NCBI RefSeq assembly: GCF_002209535.1
Contig: NZ_NJIG01000006.1
Coordinates: 124,001-188,000 of the forward strand
DNA length: 64,000 bases
Reading direction: 5' to 3'
DNA from: Achromobacter marplatensis
GTDB taxonomy: Bacteria > Pseudomonadota > Gammaproteobacteria > Burkholderiales > Burkholderiaceae_B
Made by a program: the position numbers and the translations under genes. Positions 42,409 to 51,846 of the stretch are shown piece after piece; positions within the stretch are counted from its first letter, which is position 1, and each line of letters begins with the position of its first letter. The notes beneath the pieces were generated by a model, which saw only the letters and a program-made list of their open reading frames with translations, was not told the DNA's origin and ran no database searches.

Positions 42409-42912
42409 ATGAAGGACATCTACGTCAAGTTCGGCAATCCGGCGCTCAAGGGCGAGTCGCAAGACAAGGACCACCCGGATTGGATCGAAGTCAGTTCGTG
42501 GCGCCACGAGATCATCCAGCCGCGCTCGGCCACCGCCTCGACCTCGGGCGGCCATACCGCTGAGCGTACCGAACATGGGGAAATGGTCTTCACCAAGGAC
42601 CTGGACGTCGTCAGCCCGCTGCTGTATCAGCACGCCTCGGGCGGCACCACCTTCGACGAAGTCACCATCGACTTCCTGCGCGCCGACGGCGAAGGCAACC
42701 GCGTCAAGTACCTCGAGATCAAGCTGAAGTACGTGATCATCGCCCGCGTCGCGCCCGAAGTGGTCGCCGAAGGGCTGCCGCACGAGTCGTTCTCGCTGAA
42801 GTACGCCGCCGTGCAGTGGAAGTACACGCAGCAGAAGGTGGGCGGAAACCAGGGCGGTAATGCCCAGGGCGCCTGGAGTCTGACCAAGAACGACAAGACC
42901 TACTCGGTCTGA
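42409..42912 (+). CDS. hcp: T6SS inner-tube protein Hcp (TssD)
   Basis: A 167-residue Hcp. Motifs include DIYVKFGNPALKGESQD, a variable central loop, TKDLDVVSPLLYQHASGG and the end FSLKYAAVQWKYTQQ. Hexamer rings stack into the tube that is fired and secreted. An AGAGG box precedes the ATG. A strong intrinsic terminator follows, which would let hcp mRNA exceed that of the downstream baseplate genes. Confidence 0.95.
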   Translation: MKDIYVKFGNPALKGESQDKDHPDWIEVSSWRHEIIQPRSATASTSGGHTAERTEHGEMVFTKDLDVVSPLLYQHASGGTTFDEVTIDFLRADGEGNRVKYLEIKLKYVIIARVAPEVVAEGLPHESFSLKYAAVQWKYTQQKVGGNQGGNAQGAWSLTKNDKTYSV

Positions 42913-42931
42913 TCGCGGCTGCGTCGGCAAG

Positions 42932-42966
42932 AAGACCGCGGCCCGTGCCGGGTCGCTGTCTTTTTT
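42932..42966 (+). terminator. Intrinsic terminator between hcp and tssE
   Basis: AAGACCGCGGCCC (42932-42944) pairs with GGGTCGCTGTCTT (42950-42962) around a 5-nt loop. That gives eleven Watson-Crick pairs, one G-U and one C-U mismatch, followed by T to 42966. It sits 19 bp after the hcp stop and 14 bp before tssE, so read-through must feed the baseplate genes unless tssE has its own promoter. Confidence 0.72.
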
Positions 42967-42979
42967 ATTTGAGGCCCCG

Positions 42980-43465
42980 ATGAAAGGATTCGAACCGAGT
43001 CTGTTCGACAAGCTGTTCGAAGGAGAGGGCCAGTCGCCCTATGCGTTGCGCCGCCTGTCGATCGAAGAAATGAAAGAGACGGTGGCGCGCGACATCGAGG
43101 CCTTGCTGAACACCCGCATGGTGTTCACCGAGGACGACTTGAGGCGCTATCCGAACTGCCAGCGGTCGTTGCTGACGTACGGGCTGTCCGACTTTTCCGG
43201 ATTGAGCCTGGCCAGTCACTACGACCGCGAGTTCATCTGCCGTTCGCTGGAACAGGCGATCGCGCGGCACGAGCCCCGGTTGACCCATGTGCGGGTGATG
43301 CTGCAGGTCGACAGCCGGGCGACGTCGGTGCTGTATTTCGCGATCACGGCCATGCTGGACGTGGGGCCAGCCCACGAGCCCGTGACCTTCGACGCGACAT
43401 TGCAGCCGTCGACCTTGCAGTACTCCGTGACCAAGGGTTGGGCCAAGAGCCCGGCCACGGTCTGA
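42980..43465 (+). CDS. tssE: T6SS baseplate protein TssE
   Basis: A 161-residue gp25-like protein. The conserved segment LRRLSIEEMKETVARDIEALL is followed by LLTYGLSDFSGLSL, and the lysozyme-like fold residues run to IARHEPRLTHVRVML. TssE forms the baseplate with TssF, TssG and TssK and caps the sheath base. It lies just after the hcp terminator, 51 bp before tssF. Confidence 0.93.
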   Translation: MKGFEPSLFDKLFEGEGQSPYALRRLSIEEMKETVARDIEALLNTRMVFTEDDLRRYPNCQRSLLTYGLSDFSGLSLASHYDREFICRSLEQAIARHEPRLTHVRVMLQVDSRATSVLYFAITAMLDVGPAHEPVTFDATLQPSTLQYSVTKGWAKSPATV

Positions 43466-43516
43466 CGCATCAATCCGTAGTGCAGATGCACTGGCGCGCT
43501 GGAAGGGAAGACAACA

Positions 43517-45355
43517 ATGGAAGAATTGCTGCCTTATTACGAGCGCGAACTTGGTTTTCTACGCAGTTCGTCGCGCGACTTCGCCGAACGGTATCCGAAG
43601 ATCGCCGCCCGTCTCGGGCTGTCTGGCGAGACCTGCGAGGATCCGCACGTCGAACGCATGATCGAATCGTTCGCATTGCTGAGCGCCCGCATCAACAAGA
43701 AGCTGGACGACGACTACCCCGAATTCACCGAGGCGCTGTTCGAGGTGATGTACCCGCACTATCTGCGGCCGTTTCCGTCTTGCAGCGTGGCCCAGTTCGA
43801 CCTGGGTGGCGCGGGCGCCCAATTGACAGCGCCTGTGCGCATCGCGCGTGGCACGGAGTTGAAATCGCATCCCGTGCGCGGGGTGGCGTGCCGGTTCCGC
43901 ACGGCCTATGCCGTGACGCTGGCGCCCATCGAGGTGCAGCGCGCCGGTTTCGTGTCCAGCGCCAACGCGCCGGCCACGGCCAAGCTGCCTGCGGGCGTCA
44001 CCGGCCGGTTCTCGGTCACGCTGGGATGTCAGGGCGAAACCCAGCATTTTGGCCTGCCTGGCGTGGACAAGCTGCGGGTGTACCTGCATGGCGAACCGTC
44101 ATTCGTGGCGGCGCTGCGCGATGCGCTGTTCCTGCGCACGGCGGCGGCATATGTCGAGTTGCAGCCGGGGCGATGGGACCGCTTGCCCGCGATTCCGCTG
44201 GCGCAGGTCGGTCTTGCCGAGGACGATGCCCTGATCGATTTTCCGGCCAGCTCGCATCCGGCTTATCGGCTGCTGGCCGAATACTTCGTCTTTTCCGAAA
44301 AATTCAATTTCGTCGATATCGACTTGGCCGCGCTGCGCCCCTACCTGGGCACGGCGCGGCAGTTCACGCTGCATCTGCCGGTCAGCGGGTTGCGCGCCGA
44401 TTCCAATACCGCGCGCCTGCTGGAGTCGACCACGGTGGACAATCTGCGGCTGGGCTGCACGCCGGTGGTGAACCTGTTCACGCAGCGCGCCGACCCCATC
44501 CGCGTGACGCATGCGGCCGCCTCGTACCCGGTGGTGGCCGACGCGCGGCGCGCTTTTGGCTACGAGGTCTATTCGATCGACCGCGTGCGCCAGGTGCGCC
44601 AGAACGCGCAGGGCGACGCGGTGGTGGACTTCCGGCCGTTCTATTCGCTGCATCATGGCGAGTCGCCGGAGGCCGCCGGCCATTACTGGACGATGCGGCG
44701 CGATGCGGCCATGGCGCAACGCAGCCCGGGCTACGAGACCGAGATCTCGATCGTCGACATCGATTTCGACCCGTCCGTGCCGCAGACCGAAACGCTCAGC
44801 CTGGACCTGACCTGCACCAACCGTGACCTGCCTTCGCACATCGCCGTGGGCCAATCGGGCGGCGACCTGTTCCTGGAGGGCGGCACGGTGGCGCGCGCCA
44901 TCCGCATGCTGCGCCGGCCGACGAACTCGCACCGGTTCCAGCAGGGCCGTGCCGCGCACTGGCGGTTGATTTCGCATCTGGCGCTGAACCACTTGTCGCT
45001 GGTGCAAAGCGGACTGCCCGCTTTGAAGGAAACCTTGCGCTTGTATGACCTGTCCGGGTCGGCCGTGGCCGCGCGCCAGATCGAAGGGCTGGTGGGCCTG
45101 GACTACAAGCCAGCCACGCACTGGATGCCTGGCGAGCCTTTCGCAACCTTCGTGCGCGGCATCGAGATCCGCCTGACCGTCAATGAAGACCATTTCGTGG
45201 GCACCAGCCTGCATACCTTCGTGGCGGTCATCAACCGATTCTTCGGCCTTTACGTGCACGCCAACAGCTTCGTGCAACTGGTCGTGCTGTCGCGCCGCGG
45301 CGCAGAGGAACTACTACGATGCCCCCCATGCAACGGCGACGCCATCCTAGCGTGA
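43517..45355 (+). CDS. tssF: T6SS baseplate protein TssF
   Basis: A 612-residue TssF. The N-terminus LLPYYERELGFLRSSSRDFA and RIESFALLSARINKKLDDDY-type helix are standard, as are YPHYLRPFPSCSVAQF and the late GTSLHTFVAVINRFFGLY. It starts after a GGAAGGGAAG box and overlaps tssG by 37 bp. Function: wedge component of the baseplate around the VgrG spike. Confidence 0.95.
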   Translation: MEELLPYYERELGFLRSSSRDFAERYPKIAARLGLSGETCEDPHVERMIESFALLSARINKKLDDDYPEFTEALFEVMYPHYLRPFPSCSVAQFDLGGAGAQLTAPVRIARGTELKSHPVRGVACRFRTAYAVTLAPIEVQRAGFVSSANAPATAKLPAGVTGRFSVTLGCQGETQHFGLPGVDKLRVYLHGEPSFVAALRDALFLRTAAAYVELQPGRWDRLPAIPLAQVGLAEDDALIDFPASSHPAYRLLAEYFVFSEKFNFVDIDLAALRPYLGTARQFTLHLPVSGLRADSNTARLLESTTVDNLRLGCTPVVNLFTQRADPIRVTHAAASYPVVADARRAFGYEVYSIDRVRQVRQNAQGDAVVDFRPFYSLHHGESPEAAGHYWTMRRDAAMAQRSPGYETEISIVDIDFDPSVPQTETLSLDLTCTNRDLPSHIAVGQSGGDLFLEGGTVARAIRMLRRPTNSHRFQQGRAAHWRLISHLALNHLSLVQSGLPALKETLRLYDLSGSAVAARQIEGLVGLDYKPATHWMPGEPFATFVRGIEIRLTVNEDHFVGTSLHTFVAVINRFFGLYVHANSFVQLVVLSRRGAEELLRCPPCNGDAILA

Positions 45356-46410
45356 TGGATACGCTGCTGGCAGAGCCGCAGCGATTCAAGTTCTTCCAGG
45401 CGGTGCGCTTGCTCGAGCAATGTTTTGCTCGCCAGGAGCGGGGCGGCACGCGGCACACGGTGCCCGTGCATCTGCGCTTTCCCAATTCGCCGGGGCTGGG
45501 CTTTCCCCCCAGCGAAATCGTCGATGCGGTGGCGTACGACAAGAACGGCGACGTGCTGGCCGACGAGGCGGCGCGCAAGGCCGCCGTGGCCGAGGGGCGG
45601 CTGGGGCGGGTGGACCTGACCCCGGCGTTTTTTGGCCTGCTTGGGGCGCAGGGCGCATTGCCGCTGCACTATTCCGAGATGCTGGCCAATCGCGAGAGCC
45701 TGCGGCGCGACCGCGGCGCGCGCGCCTTCTTCGACATCTTCTCGAACCGGGCGGCGGCGCTGTTCTATGCGGCCTGGAAAAAGTACCGCATGCCATTGCG
45801 GCACGAAACCGAGCAGGACCATCATTACCTGCCGCTGCTGCTGGCGCTGGGCGGCATCGGTCACCCCGCGCTGCGCGACCGACTGCACAACGGTGCCGGC
45901 CGGGTCTATGACGAATCCGTCGCCCACTACGCCGCGGCGGCGCGCCAACGGCCCGTGTCCGCGCCGTTCCTGCAACGCGTGCTTCAGGATTACTTCGGCG
46001 TGCCCTTGCGCGTCGAACAGTTCGTGGGCCGCTGGTACGACGTGCCGCCGCAGAACCGCACGCAACTGGGGCACCCGGGGGCCGTGCTGGGCGTGTCGGC
46101 GCTGGCTGGCGACCGCATCTGGCAGCGCGACCTGCGCATCCGCCTGTGGATCGGGCCGCTGTCGCGTCAGGCGTTCGCGGACTTCCTGCCGGGCGGCGAG
46201 CGTGCCCAGGCGTTGGAGAAATTGCTGACGATGTTCGGCGGCATGACCTTCGAATACGAGGTACGGCTGGTGCTGGCGCGCGAGAGCGTCACCCCCAGCC
46301 AACTGGGCGAAGGCGGCGAGGTGCGCCTGGGCTGGAACTCGTTCCTGTGCACCGGCCCGGCCGACGCGGACCGCGACGACGCCAGCTACGAACTGCACAC
46401 CATTCACTGA
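45319..46410 (+). CDS. tssG: T6SS baseplate protein TssG
   Basis: A 363-residue TssG with the typical early motif LLAEPQRFKFFQAVRLLE, then LRFPNSPGLGFPPSEI, TPAFFGLLGAQGALPLHY and FDIFSNRAAALFYAAWKKYR. Start ATG 45319 has GAGGA nine bases upstream, inside the end of tssF; ATG 45355, overlapping the tssF stop, is an alternative but would cut the N-terminus short. It pairs with TssF in the baseplate. Confidence 0.93.
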   Translation: MPPMQRRRHPSVMDTLLAEPQRFKFFQAVRLLEQCFARQERGGTRHTVPVHLRFPNSPGLGFPPSEIVDAVAYDKNGDVLADEAARKAAVAEGRLGRVDLTPAFFGLLGAQGALPLHYSEMLANRESLRRDRGARAFFDIFSNRAAALFYAAWKKYRMPLRHETEQDHHYLPLLLALGGIGHPALRDRLHNGAGRVYDESVAHYAAAARQRPVSAPFLQRVLQDYFGVPLRVEQFVGRWYDVPPQNRTQLGHPGAVLGVSALAGDRIWQRDLRIRLWIGPLSRQAFADFLPGGERAQALEKLLTMFGGMTFEYEVRLVLARESVTPSQLGEGGEVRLGWNSFLCTGPADADRDDASYELHTIH

Positions 46411-46430
46411 TCCATCAGACATAGAGACTC

Positions 46431-49127
46431 ATGGCTACACCGCTGAAGACCTTGATCGGGAAGTTGAACCAGACGTGCCGCCAGGCTGCCGAACGCGCCG
46501 CCAGCCTGTGCATGGCGCAAGGCCATTACGAGGTGGATCTGGAGCACCTGTTCCTGGCGCTGCTGGAAAAGCCGGCCAGCGACGTGAGCATCATCGCGCG
46601 GCGCTGCCATATCCATACCGACGCGCTGGAAGCCGACCTGAAAGCCGAGATCGGCCGCTTCAAGAACGGCAACACGCGCACGCCGGTGTTTTCGGCACAT
46701 CTGCCCAAGTTGTTCGAGCACGCCTGGCTGATCGCGTCGCTGGACACGCAGACGACGCGCATCCGCTCCGGGCACCTGTTGCTGGCGCTGCTGACCGAAC
46801 CTGATCTGGCGCAACTGGCCCGGCGGGGGTCTACCTTGTTTGAGTCGTTCCGGCTGGATGAACTCAAGCATGACTTCGCGGCGCTGACGGAAGGGTCGGA
46901 GGAGGCCGGGCAGGCCGTCGCCTTCTCCGATGGCGCGGCGTCCCAAGGCGAGGCCGGGCAGCCGGCGCCGGGGCTGACCCAGACACCCGCGCTGGACCAG
47001 TACACCACCAACCTGACCGAACGCGCCCGCGAAGGCAAGATCGATCCGGTGATCGGCCGCGACGCCGAGATCCGCCAGATGATCGACATCCTGACGCGGC
47101 GCCGGCAGAACAATCCCATCTTGACCGGCGAGGCGGGCGTGGGCAAGACCGCCGTGGTCGAGGGCCTGGCGCTGCGTATCGTGGCAGGCGACGTGCCGCC
47201 GGCCTTGGCCGACGTGACGCTGCGGGTACTGGACATGGGTTTGCTGCAGGCCGGCGCCAGCGTCAAGGGCGAGTTCGAAAACCGCCTGAAGAACGTGATC
47301 GACGAGGTCAAGAAAAGCCCGTCGCCCATCATCCTGTTCATCGACGAAGCCCACACGATGATCGGCGCGGGCGGGCAGGCGGGCCAGAGCGACGCGGCGA
47401 ACCTGCTCAAGCCGGCGTTGGCGCGCGGCGAGCTGCGCACCATCGCCGCTACGACGTGGAGCGAATACAAGAAGTTCTTCGAGAAAGACGCGGCGCTGGC
47501 CCGCCGCTTTCAGGTGGTCAAGGTGGAAGAGCCTGACGAGGGGTTGGCCGCGTCCATGCTGCGCGGCATGGCGCCGCTGATGGAGCGGCATTTCGGCGTG
47601 CGCATCCTGGACGAGGCCATCAGTGCCGCCGCCCGGCTGTCGCATCGCTACATTACCGGCAGGCAGTTGCCCGACAAGGCGGTCAGCGTGCTGGACACGG
47701 CCTGCGCGCGGGTGGCCCTGGGCCGCAGCGCGACGCCCGCCTTGATCGACGACGCGCGCCATCGCCTGACCCGCCTGCGCACGGAACAGGCGGCGTTGCG
47801 CCGCGAGGCTGCCACGGGTACGCCAAATGCGCGCCTGGCTGAACTGGACCAGGAGATCACGACGGTCGAGCAGACGCTGGCGGACGCCGAAGCGCGCCAT
47901 GCGGCCGAGACCAGCTTGGTGGAACGGATCCACGCGTTGCGAGGCGAGCTTGAGGCTCAAGGGCGGGACGCGCCGGTGGCAGATGCCGCGGCGCCGTCCT
48001 CGTCGCGGCGCAAGGCTGCCGCGCCAGCTCTGACGCCGGAGCAGCAGCGGCTGGCCGGATTGATGGACGAACTGCGGGCATTGCAAGGCGAGCAGCCGCT
48101 GGTGCCCGCCTGCGTGGACGCCCAGATCGTGGCCGAAATCGTGTCGGCGTGGACGGGCATCCCGCTGGGGCGCATGGTCAACGACGAGATCCGCACGGTG
48201 CTGCAGCTGCAGCCGATGCTGGCAGAGCGCGTCATTGGCCAGGACCATGCCTTGCATGCCATCGCGCAGCGCGTGCGCACCGCGCGCGCCGGCCTGGAAG
48301 ATCCGGACAAGCCCAAGGGCGTCTTCCTGTTCGTGGGGCCGTCGGGCGTAGGCAAGACCGAGACGGCGCTAGCGCTGGCCGACATCCTGTACGGCGGCGA
48401 GCGCAAACTGGTCACGATCAACATGAGCGAATACCAGGAAGCCCACAGCATCTCGGGCCTGAAGGGGTCGCCGCCCGGCTACGTGGGTTACGGGGAAGGG
48501 GGCGTCCTGACCGAGGCGGTGCGGCGCCAGCCCTACAGCGTCGTGCTGCTGGATGAAATCGAAAAGGCCCACCCCGACGTGCTGGAGCTGTTCTTCCAGG
48601 TGTTCGACAAAGGCGTGATGGACGACGCGGAGGGCCGCGAGATCGACTTCCGCAATACGCTGATCATCCTCACGTCCAACGTGGGGTCCAGCACGATCAT
48701 GCAGGCGTGCCTGAACAAGCCGGCCGACGAACGCCCGTCGCCTGACCAGTTGTCGGAACTGCTGACGCCGCAGCTGTACAAGGCGTTCAAGCCCGCCTTC
48801 CTGGGCCGCATGAAGACCATTCCCTATTTTCCCGTGGACGACGACGCGCTGGCGCACATCATCGGGCTGAAGCTCGGACGCATTGCGCGCCGGGTGCAGG
48901 CTACGCACCGCGCCGTATTCGAATGGGACGAGGCGCTGGTCGAGGCGGTGCTGGCGCGTTGCACCGAAGTGGATACCGGGGCGCGCAATGTGGACCATAT
49001 CCTCAACGGCGCGTTGCTGCCCGAGATCGCTGAACAGGTGCTCAGCCGCATGGCGCAGGGCGAAACCATCGCCAAGATCCGCGTGGGCGCGGGCAAGAAC
49101 GGCGACTTCCGCTTCCGCATGAGCTGA
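46431..49127 (+). CDS. clpV: T6SS sheath-recycling ATPase ClpV (TssH)
   Basis: An 898-residue AAA+ unfoldase. The N-domain binds the TssC helix. The first ATPase domain has Walker A GEAGVGKT (233-240) and Walker B IILFIDEAH; a coiled-coil M-domain follows near residues 440-520; the second ATPase domain has GPSGVGKT (636-643) and VVLLDEIEKAHPDV. ClpV disassembles contracted sheaths for re-use. It closes the core operon, with vgrG3 17 bp downstream. Confidence 0.95.
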   Translation: MATPLKTLIGKLNQTCRQAAERAASLCMAQGHYEVDLEHLFLALLEKPASDVSIIARRCHIHTDALEADLKAEIGRFKNGNTRTPVFSAHLPKLFEHAWLIASLDTQTTRIRSGHLLLALLTEPDLAQLARRGSTLFESFRLDELKHDFAALTEGSEEAGQAVAFSDGAASQGEAGQPAPGLTQTPALDQYTTNLTERAREGKIDPVIGRDAEIRQMIDILTRRRQNNPILTGEAGVGKTAVVEGLALRIVAGDVPPALADVTLRVLDMGLLQAGASVKGEFENRLKNVIDEVKKSPSPIILFIDEAHTMIGAGGQAGQSDAANLLKPALARGELRTIAATTWSEYKKFFEKDAALARRFQVVKVEEPDEGLAASMLRGMAPLMERHFGVRILDEAISAAARLSHRYITGRQLPDKAVSVLDTACARVALGRSATPALIDDARHRLTRLRTEQAALRREAATGTPNARLAELDQEITTVEQTLADAEARHAAETSLVERIHALRGELEAQGRDAPVADAAAPSSSRRKAAAPALTPEQQRLAGLMDELRALQGEQPLVPACVDAQIVAEIVSAWTGIPLGRMVNDEIRTVLQLQPMLAERVIGQDHALHAIAQRVRTARAGLEDPDKPKGVFLFVGPSGVGKTETALALADILYGGERKLVTINMSEYQEAHSISGLKGSPPGYVGYGEGGVLTEAVRRQPYSVVLLDEIEKAHPDVLELFFQVFDKGVMDDAEGREIDFRNTLIILTSNVGSSTIMQACLNKPADERPSPDQLSELLTPQLYKAFKPAFLGRMKTIPYFPVDDDALAHIIGLKLGRIARRVQATHRAVFEWDEALVEAVLARCTEVDTGARNVDHILNGALLPEIAEQVLSRMAQGETIAKIRVGAGKNGDFRFRMS

Positions 49128-49144
49128 CCAGAGGAGACGCCGAC

Positions 49145-51844
49145 ATGGCCCTTGAACTAGCCGCCGCCAGCCTGTTGGGCGCAGGCTTCACCCAGGCCGA
49201 TCGCCTGCTGGACCTGAGCACGCCGCTGGGCCAGGACAAATTGCTGGCGGAGCGGCTTTACGGCACCGAGCAACTGAGCGACGGCGGCTTCGTCCTGCAC
49301 GTGGATGCGCTGTCCGATGATGCGCACATCCCGCTGAAGTCGCTGATTGGCCAGCCGGTGCAGGTGACGCTGCAGACCGCCTTGGGCCGCGACGAACACC
49401 GTGCCTGGTGCGGCCTGGTGTCCGAGGCCCGCTTCGACGGCGCGAACGGCGGCTTTGCGCGCTATCGGCTGCGCATCGAGCCGTGGCTGGCGTTGCTGCG
49501 CCAGCGGCGCGACAGTTACGCGTTCCAGGACTTGTCGGTGATCGAGATCATCGACAGCGTCTTTGGCGACTACAACGGCCAGGGCGCGGTGGCGCCGCAA
49601 TGGCGCTGGGAAGTGAAGGACTGCGACGCCTACGCGAAACGCAGCCTGACCATCCAGTACCGCGAAACTGACTACGCCTTTGTCGAGCGCTTGCTGGCCG
49701 AAGAAGGGCTGTTCTATTGGGTCGAGCACGAGGCGGGCGAGGGCGAACCCGGCACGCATACTGTCGTCATCGCCGACCACAACGGAGCGTTCGAAGCCGG
49801 CCCGCAAGAGAGCGTCAAGTTCCAGCGCGCGGATGCGACCGAGACCGAAGACACCATCCAGGCTTGGCGGCAAAGCCGCACCTGGCGCACCAATGCCGTG
49901 CGCCTGGCCACCTGGGACTACCGCGCGATGCAGGCCCGCAAGGCCAGCGCCCAGGTCGACGACAAGCTGCCCAACGCCATGGAGCTGGCCGACTCCGATT
50001 ACCCCGGCCAGTATCTGTTCGAGGACGGAGATCAAGGCGACCGACTGGCCCACAACGCGCTGGCCGCACAACGCGTGCGCCAGGCCCTGTATGAAGGCGA
50101 GGGCACCGTGCGCACGCTGGCGGCGGCGCAGCGATTTACGTTGACGGGCCATTGGGGGCCGTCGCAAGGCGCTGGCGCGGATTTCGTGGTGCTGCGCATC
50201 CACCACGAAGCGCGCAACAATTTCGACGAGAGCTTGGGGCGCGCGGTGGCCGACGCGCTGGGCGCGGCCGGCGAGTCCCAGGACGACAAGGCGGACTTCT
50301 ACCGGAATCGGTTCGAGGCAATTGCCGCCTCGCTGGAGTATCGGCCCAGTACCCGGGATGGCCACGGCGCGCGGCTGCATCCGCGCCCCACGGTGCATGG
50401 CGCCCAGACCGCGCTGGTGGTGGGCGCGGCCGACCCGGTGCATACAGACCGTGACCATCGCATCAAGATCCAGTTCCATTGGCAGCGCGGCAGCGCTTCC
50501 AGCAATCGCCAGGATCACCCGGCGGGCGCGGACAATGCACCGGCCAGCGATGCGCTGGGCACGTGGGTGCGTGTCGCCGAGCCGGTGGCCGGGTCCGATT
50601 GGGGCGGCCATTTCGTGCCGCGACTGGGGCAGGAAGTGCTGGTGCAATTCCTGCATGGTGATATCGACCGCCCGGTGGTGGTGGGCGCGTTGTACAACGG
50701 CGCGGGCACCGAGAACGCCGCGAATAACCAGGTGCAGGGCGGGGCCGCCAAGGCCACCGGCAACGCGCCTGCCTGGTTTGCGGGTAGTGAAGCGGGCCAT
50801 GCGCACAATGTCGTGATGTCGGGCTTCAAGACGCAGGCCCTGGCCGAAAGCGGGCGGGGCATGGGCGGGTTCAACCAGCTGGTGCAGGACGACACGCCGG
50901 GGCAATCGCGCCTGACCGCTTCCACCACGCAGGCCGAGGCGCGGTTGAACCTGGGGCACTTGAAGCAGCAGCGTGACAACGAACGGCTGTCTGACCTTGG
51001 CCACGGCGCCGAGTTGGCCACAAGCGAAGCGCTGGCGCTGCGGGCAGGCGAAGGCTTGCTGATCAGCGCGGACAAGCGCGAGGGTGCTGCCGGCGGCTTG
51101 CTGGACAGCGAAGAGGCCATCAAGCAGATGGAAAAGGCGATCGAACAGGCGGGCGAGCTAGCCGCCACGGCCGTACGCCAGGAGGCCACGCTGTCGGGCG
51201 ATAGCGACAAGACGCGCGCGTTGAATGAGCTGGACGCGGTGCGCAAAGTGATCGAGGGCACCAAGGCGGAGGAATCCGTCACGGTGCCTGCCTATACGCA
51301 GCCGCACATCCAGGTGAGTGCACCCAAAGGCATCGGCCAGTACACGCCGCACAACGCTTTCACGGTAGCCGGAACCACCTTGTGCCAAGTCGCGCCCGAC
51401 GTGAACTGGGCCGCGGGCGCGAACCTGGCCATCTGCGTGGCGCAGGGCGTGGTGCTCTTCACCAAGGGACTGGGCGGTAGTGGCCGCGCGGTCGAGGAAC
51501 AAGGCATCCGTCTGCATGCCGCCGGCGGCAAGTTGCGCTTGCAGAGCCAGAAGGCGCGCATGCGTCTGGCCGCGGAAAAGGCGGTGACCCTGGTATCGGC
51601 GCAAGGCGCCGTCGACGTGAACGCGTCGAAGAAAGTGCTGGCCACGGCAGCGGGCGCCTATATGCGCATCGAGGGCGGCGGCATTCAGCTGCATGCCCCG
51701 GGCAAGGTCGAACTGAAGGCGGGTGTGCATAACTGGGTGGGGCCGCAAAGCGGAGCAGGACCGGCCCAGCCGCCGCAGGGGGATATGGAAGGCTGCGCCG
51801 CGGCGCTTGAAGACGCGGCCGGCAGCGGCGCGTTGGCGGCGTGA
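49145..51844 (+). CDS. vgrG: T6SS spike protein VgrG3
   Basis: An 899-residue VgrG with a strong GAGGAGA box before its ATG. It contains the gp27-like part (TIQYRETDYAFVERLLAEEG), gp5-like part (KIQFHWQRGSA, HFVPRLGQEVLVQFLHGDID) and DUF2345. The C-terminal portion has an inserted helical stretch (SEEAIKQMEKAIEQAG) before the beta-helix and ends with VHNWVGPQSG and an Ala-rich tail, with no effector domain. It precedes the second DUF4123 adaptor and MIX effector. Confidence 0.94.
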   Translation: MALELAAASLLGAGFTQADRLLDLSTPLGQDKLLAERLYGTEQLSDGGFVLHVDALSDDAHIPLKSLIGQPVQVTLQTALGRDEHRAWCGLVSEARFDGANGGFARYRLRIEPWLALLRQRRDSYAFQDLSVIEIIDSVFGDYNGQGAVAPQWRWEVKDCDAYAKRSLTIQYRETDYAFVERLLAEEGLFYWVEHEAGEGEPGTHTVVIADHNGAFEAGPQESVKFQRADATETEDTIQAWRQSRTWRTNAVRLATWDYRAMQARKASAQVDDKLPNAMELADSDYPGQYLFEDGDQGDRLAHNALAAQRVRQALYEGEGTVRTLAAAQRFTLTGHWGPSQGAGADFVVLRIHHEARNNFDESLGRAVADALGAAGESQDDKADFYRNRFEAIAASLEYRPSTRDGHGARLHPRPTVHGAQTALVVGAADPVHTDRDHRIKIQFHWQRGSASSNRQDHPAGADNAPASDALGTWVRVAEPVAGSDWGGHFVPRLGQEVLVQFLHGDIDRPVVVGALYNGAGTENAANNQVQGGAAKATGNAPAWFAGSEAGHAHNVVMSGFKTQALAESGRGMGGFNQLVQDDTPGQSRLTASTTQAEARLNLGHLKQQRDNERLSDLGHGAELATSEALALRAGEGLLISADKREGAAGGLLDSEEAIKQMEKAIEQAGELAATAVRQEATLSGDSDKTRALNELDAVRKVIEGTKAEESVTVPAYTQPHIQVSAPKGIGQYTPHNAFTVAGTTLCQVAPDVNWAAGANLAICVAQGVVLFTKGLGGSGRAVEEQGIRLHAAGGKLRLQSQKARMRLAAEKAVTLVSAQGAVDVNASKKVLATAAGAYMRIEGGGIQLHAPGKVELKAGVHNWVGPQSGAGPAQPPQGDMEGCAAALEDAAGSGALAA

Positions 51845-51846
51845 CG

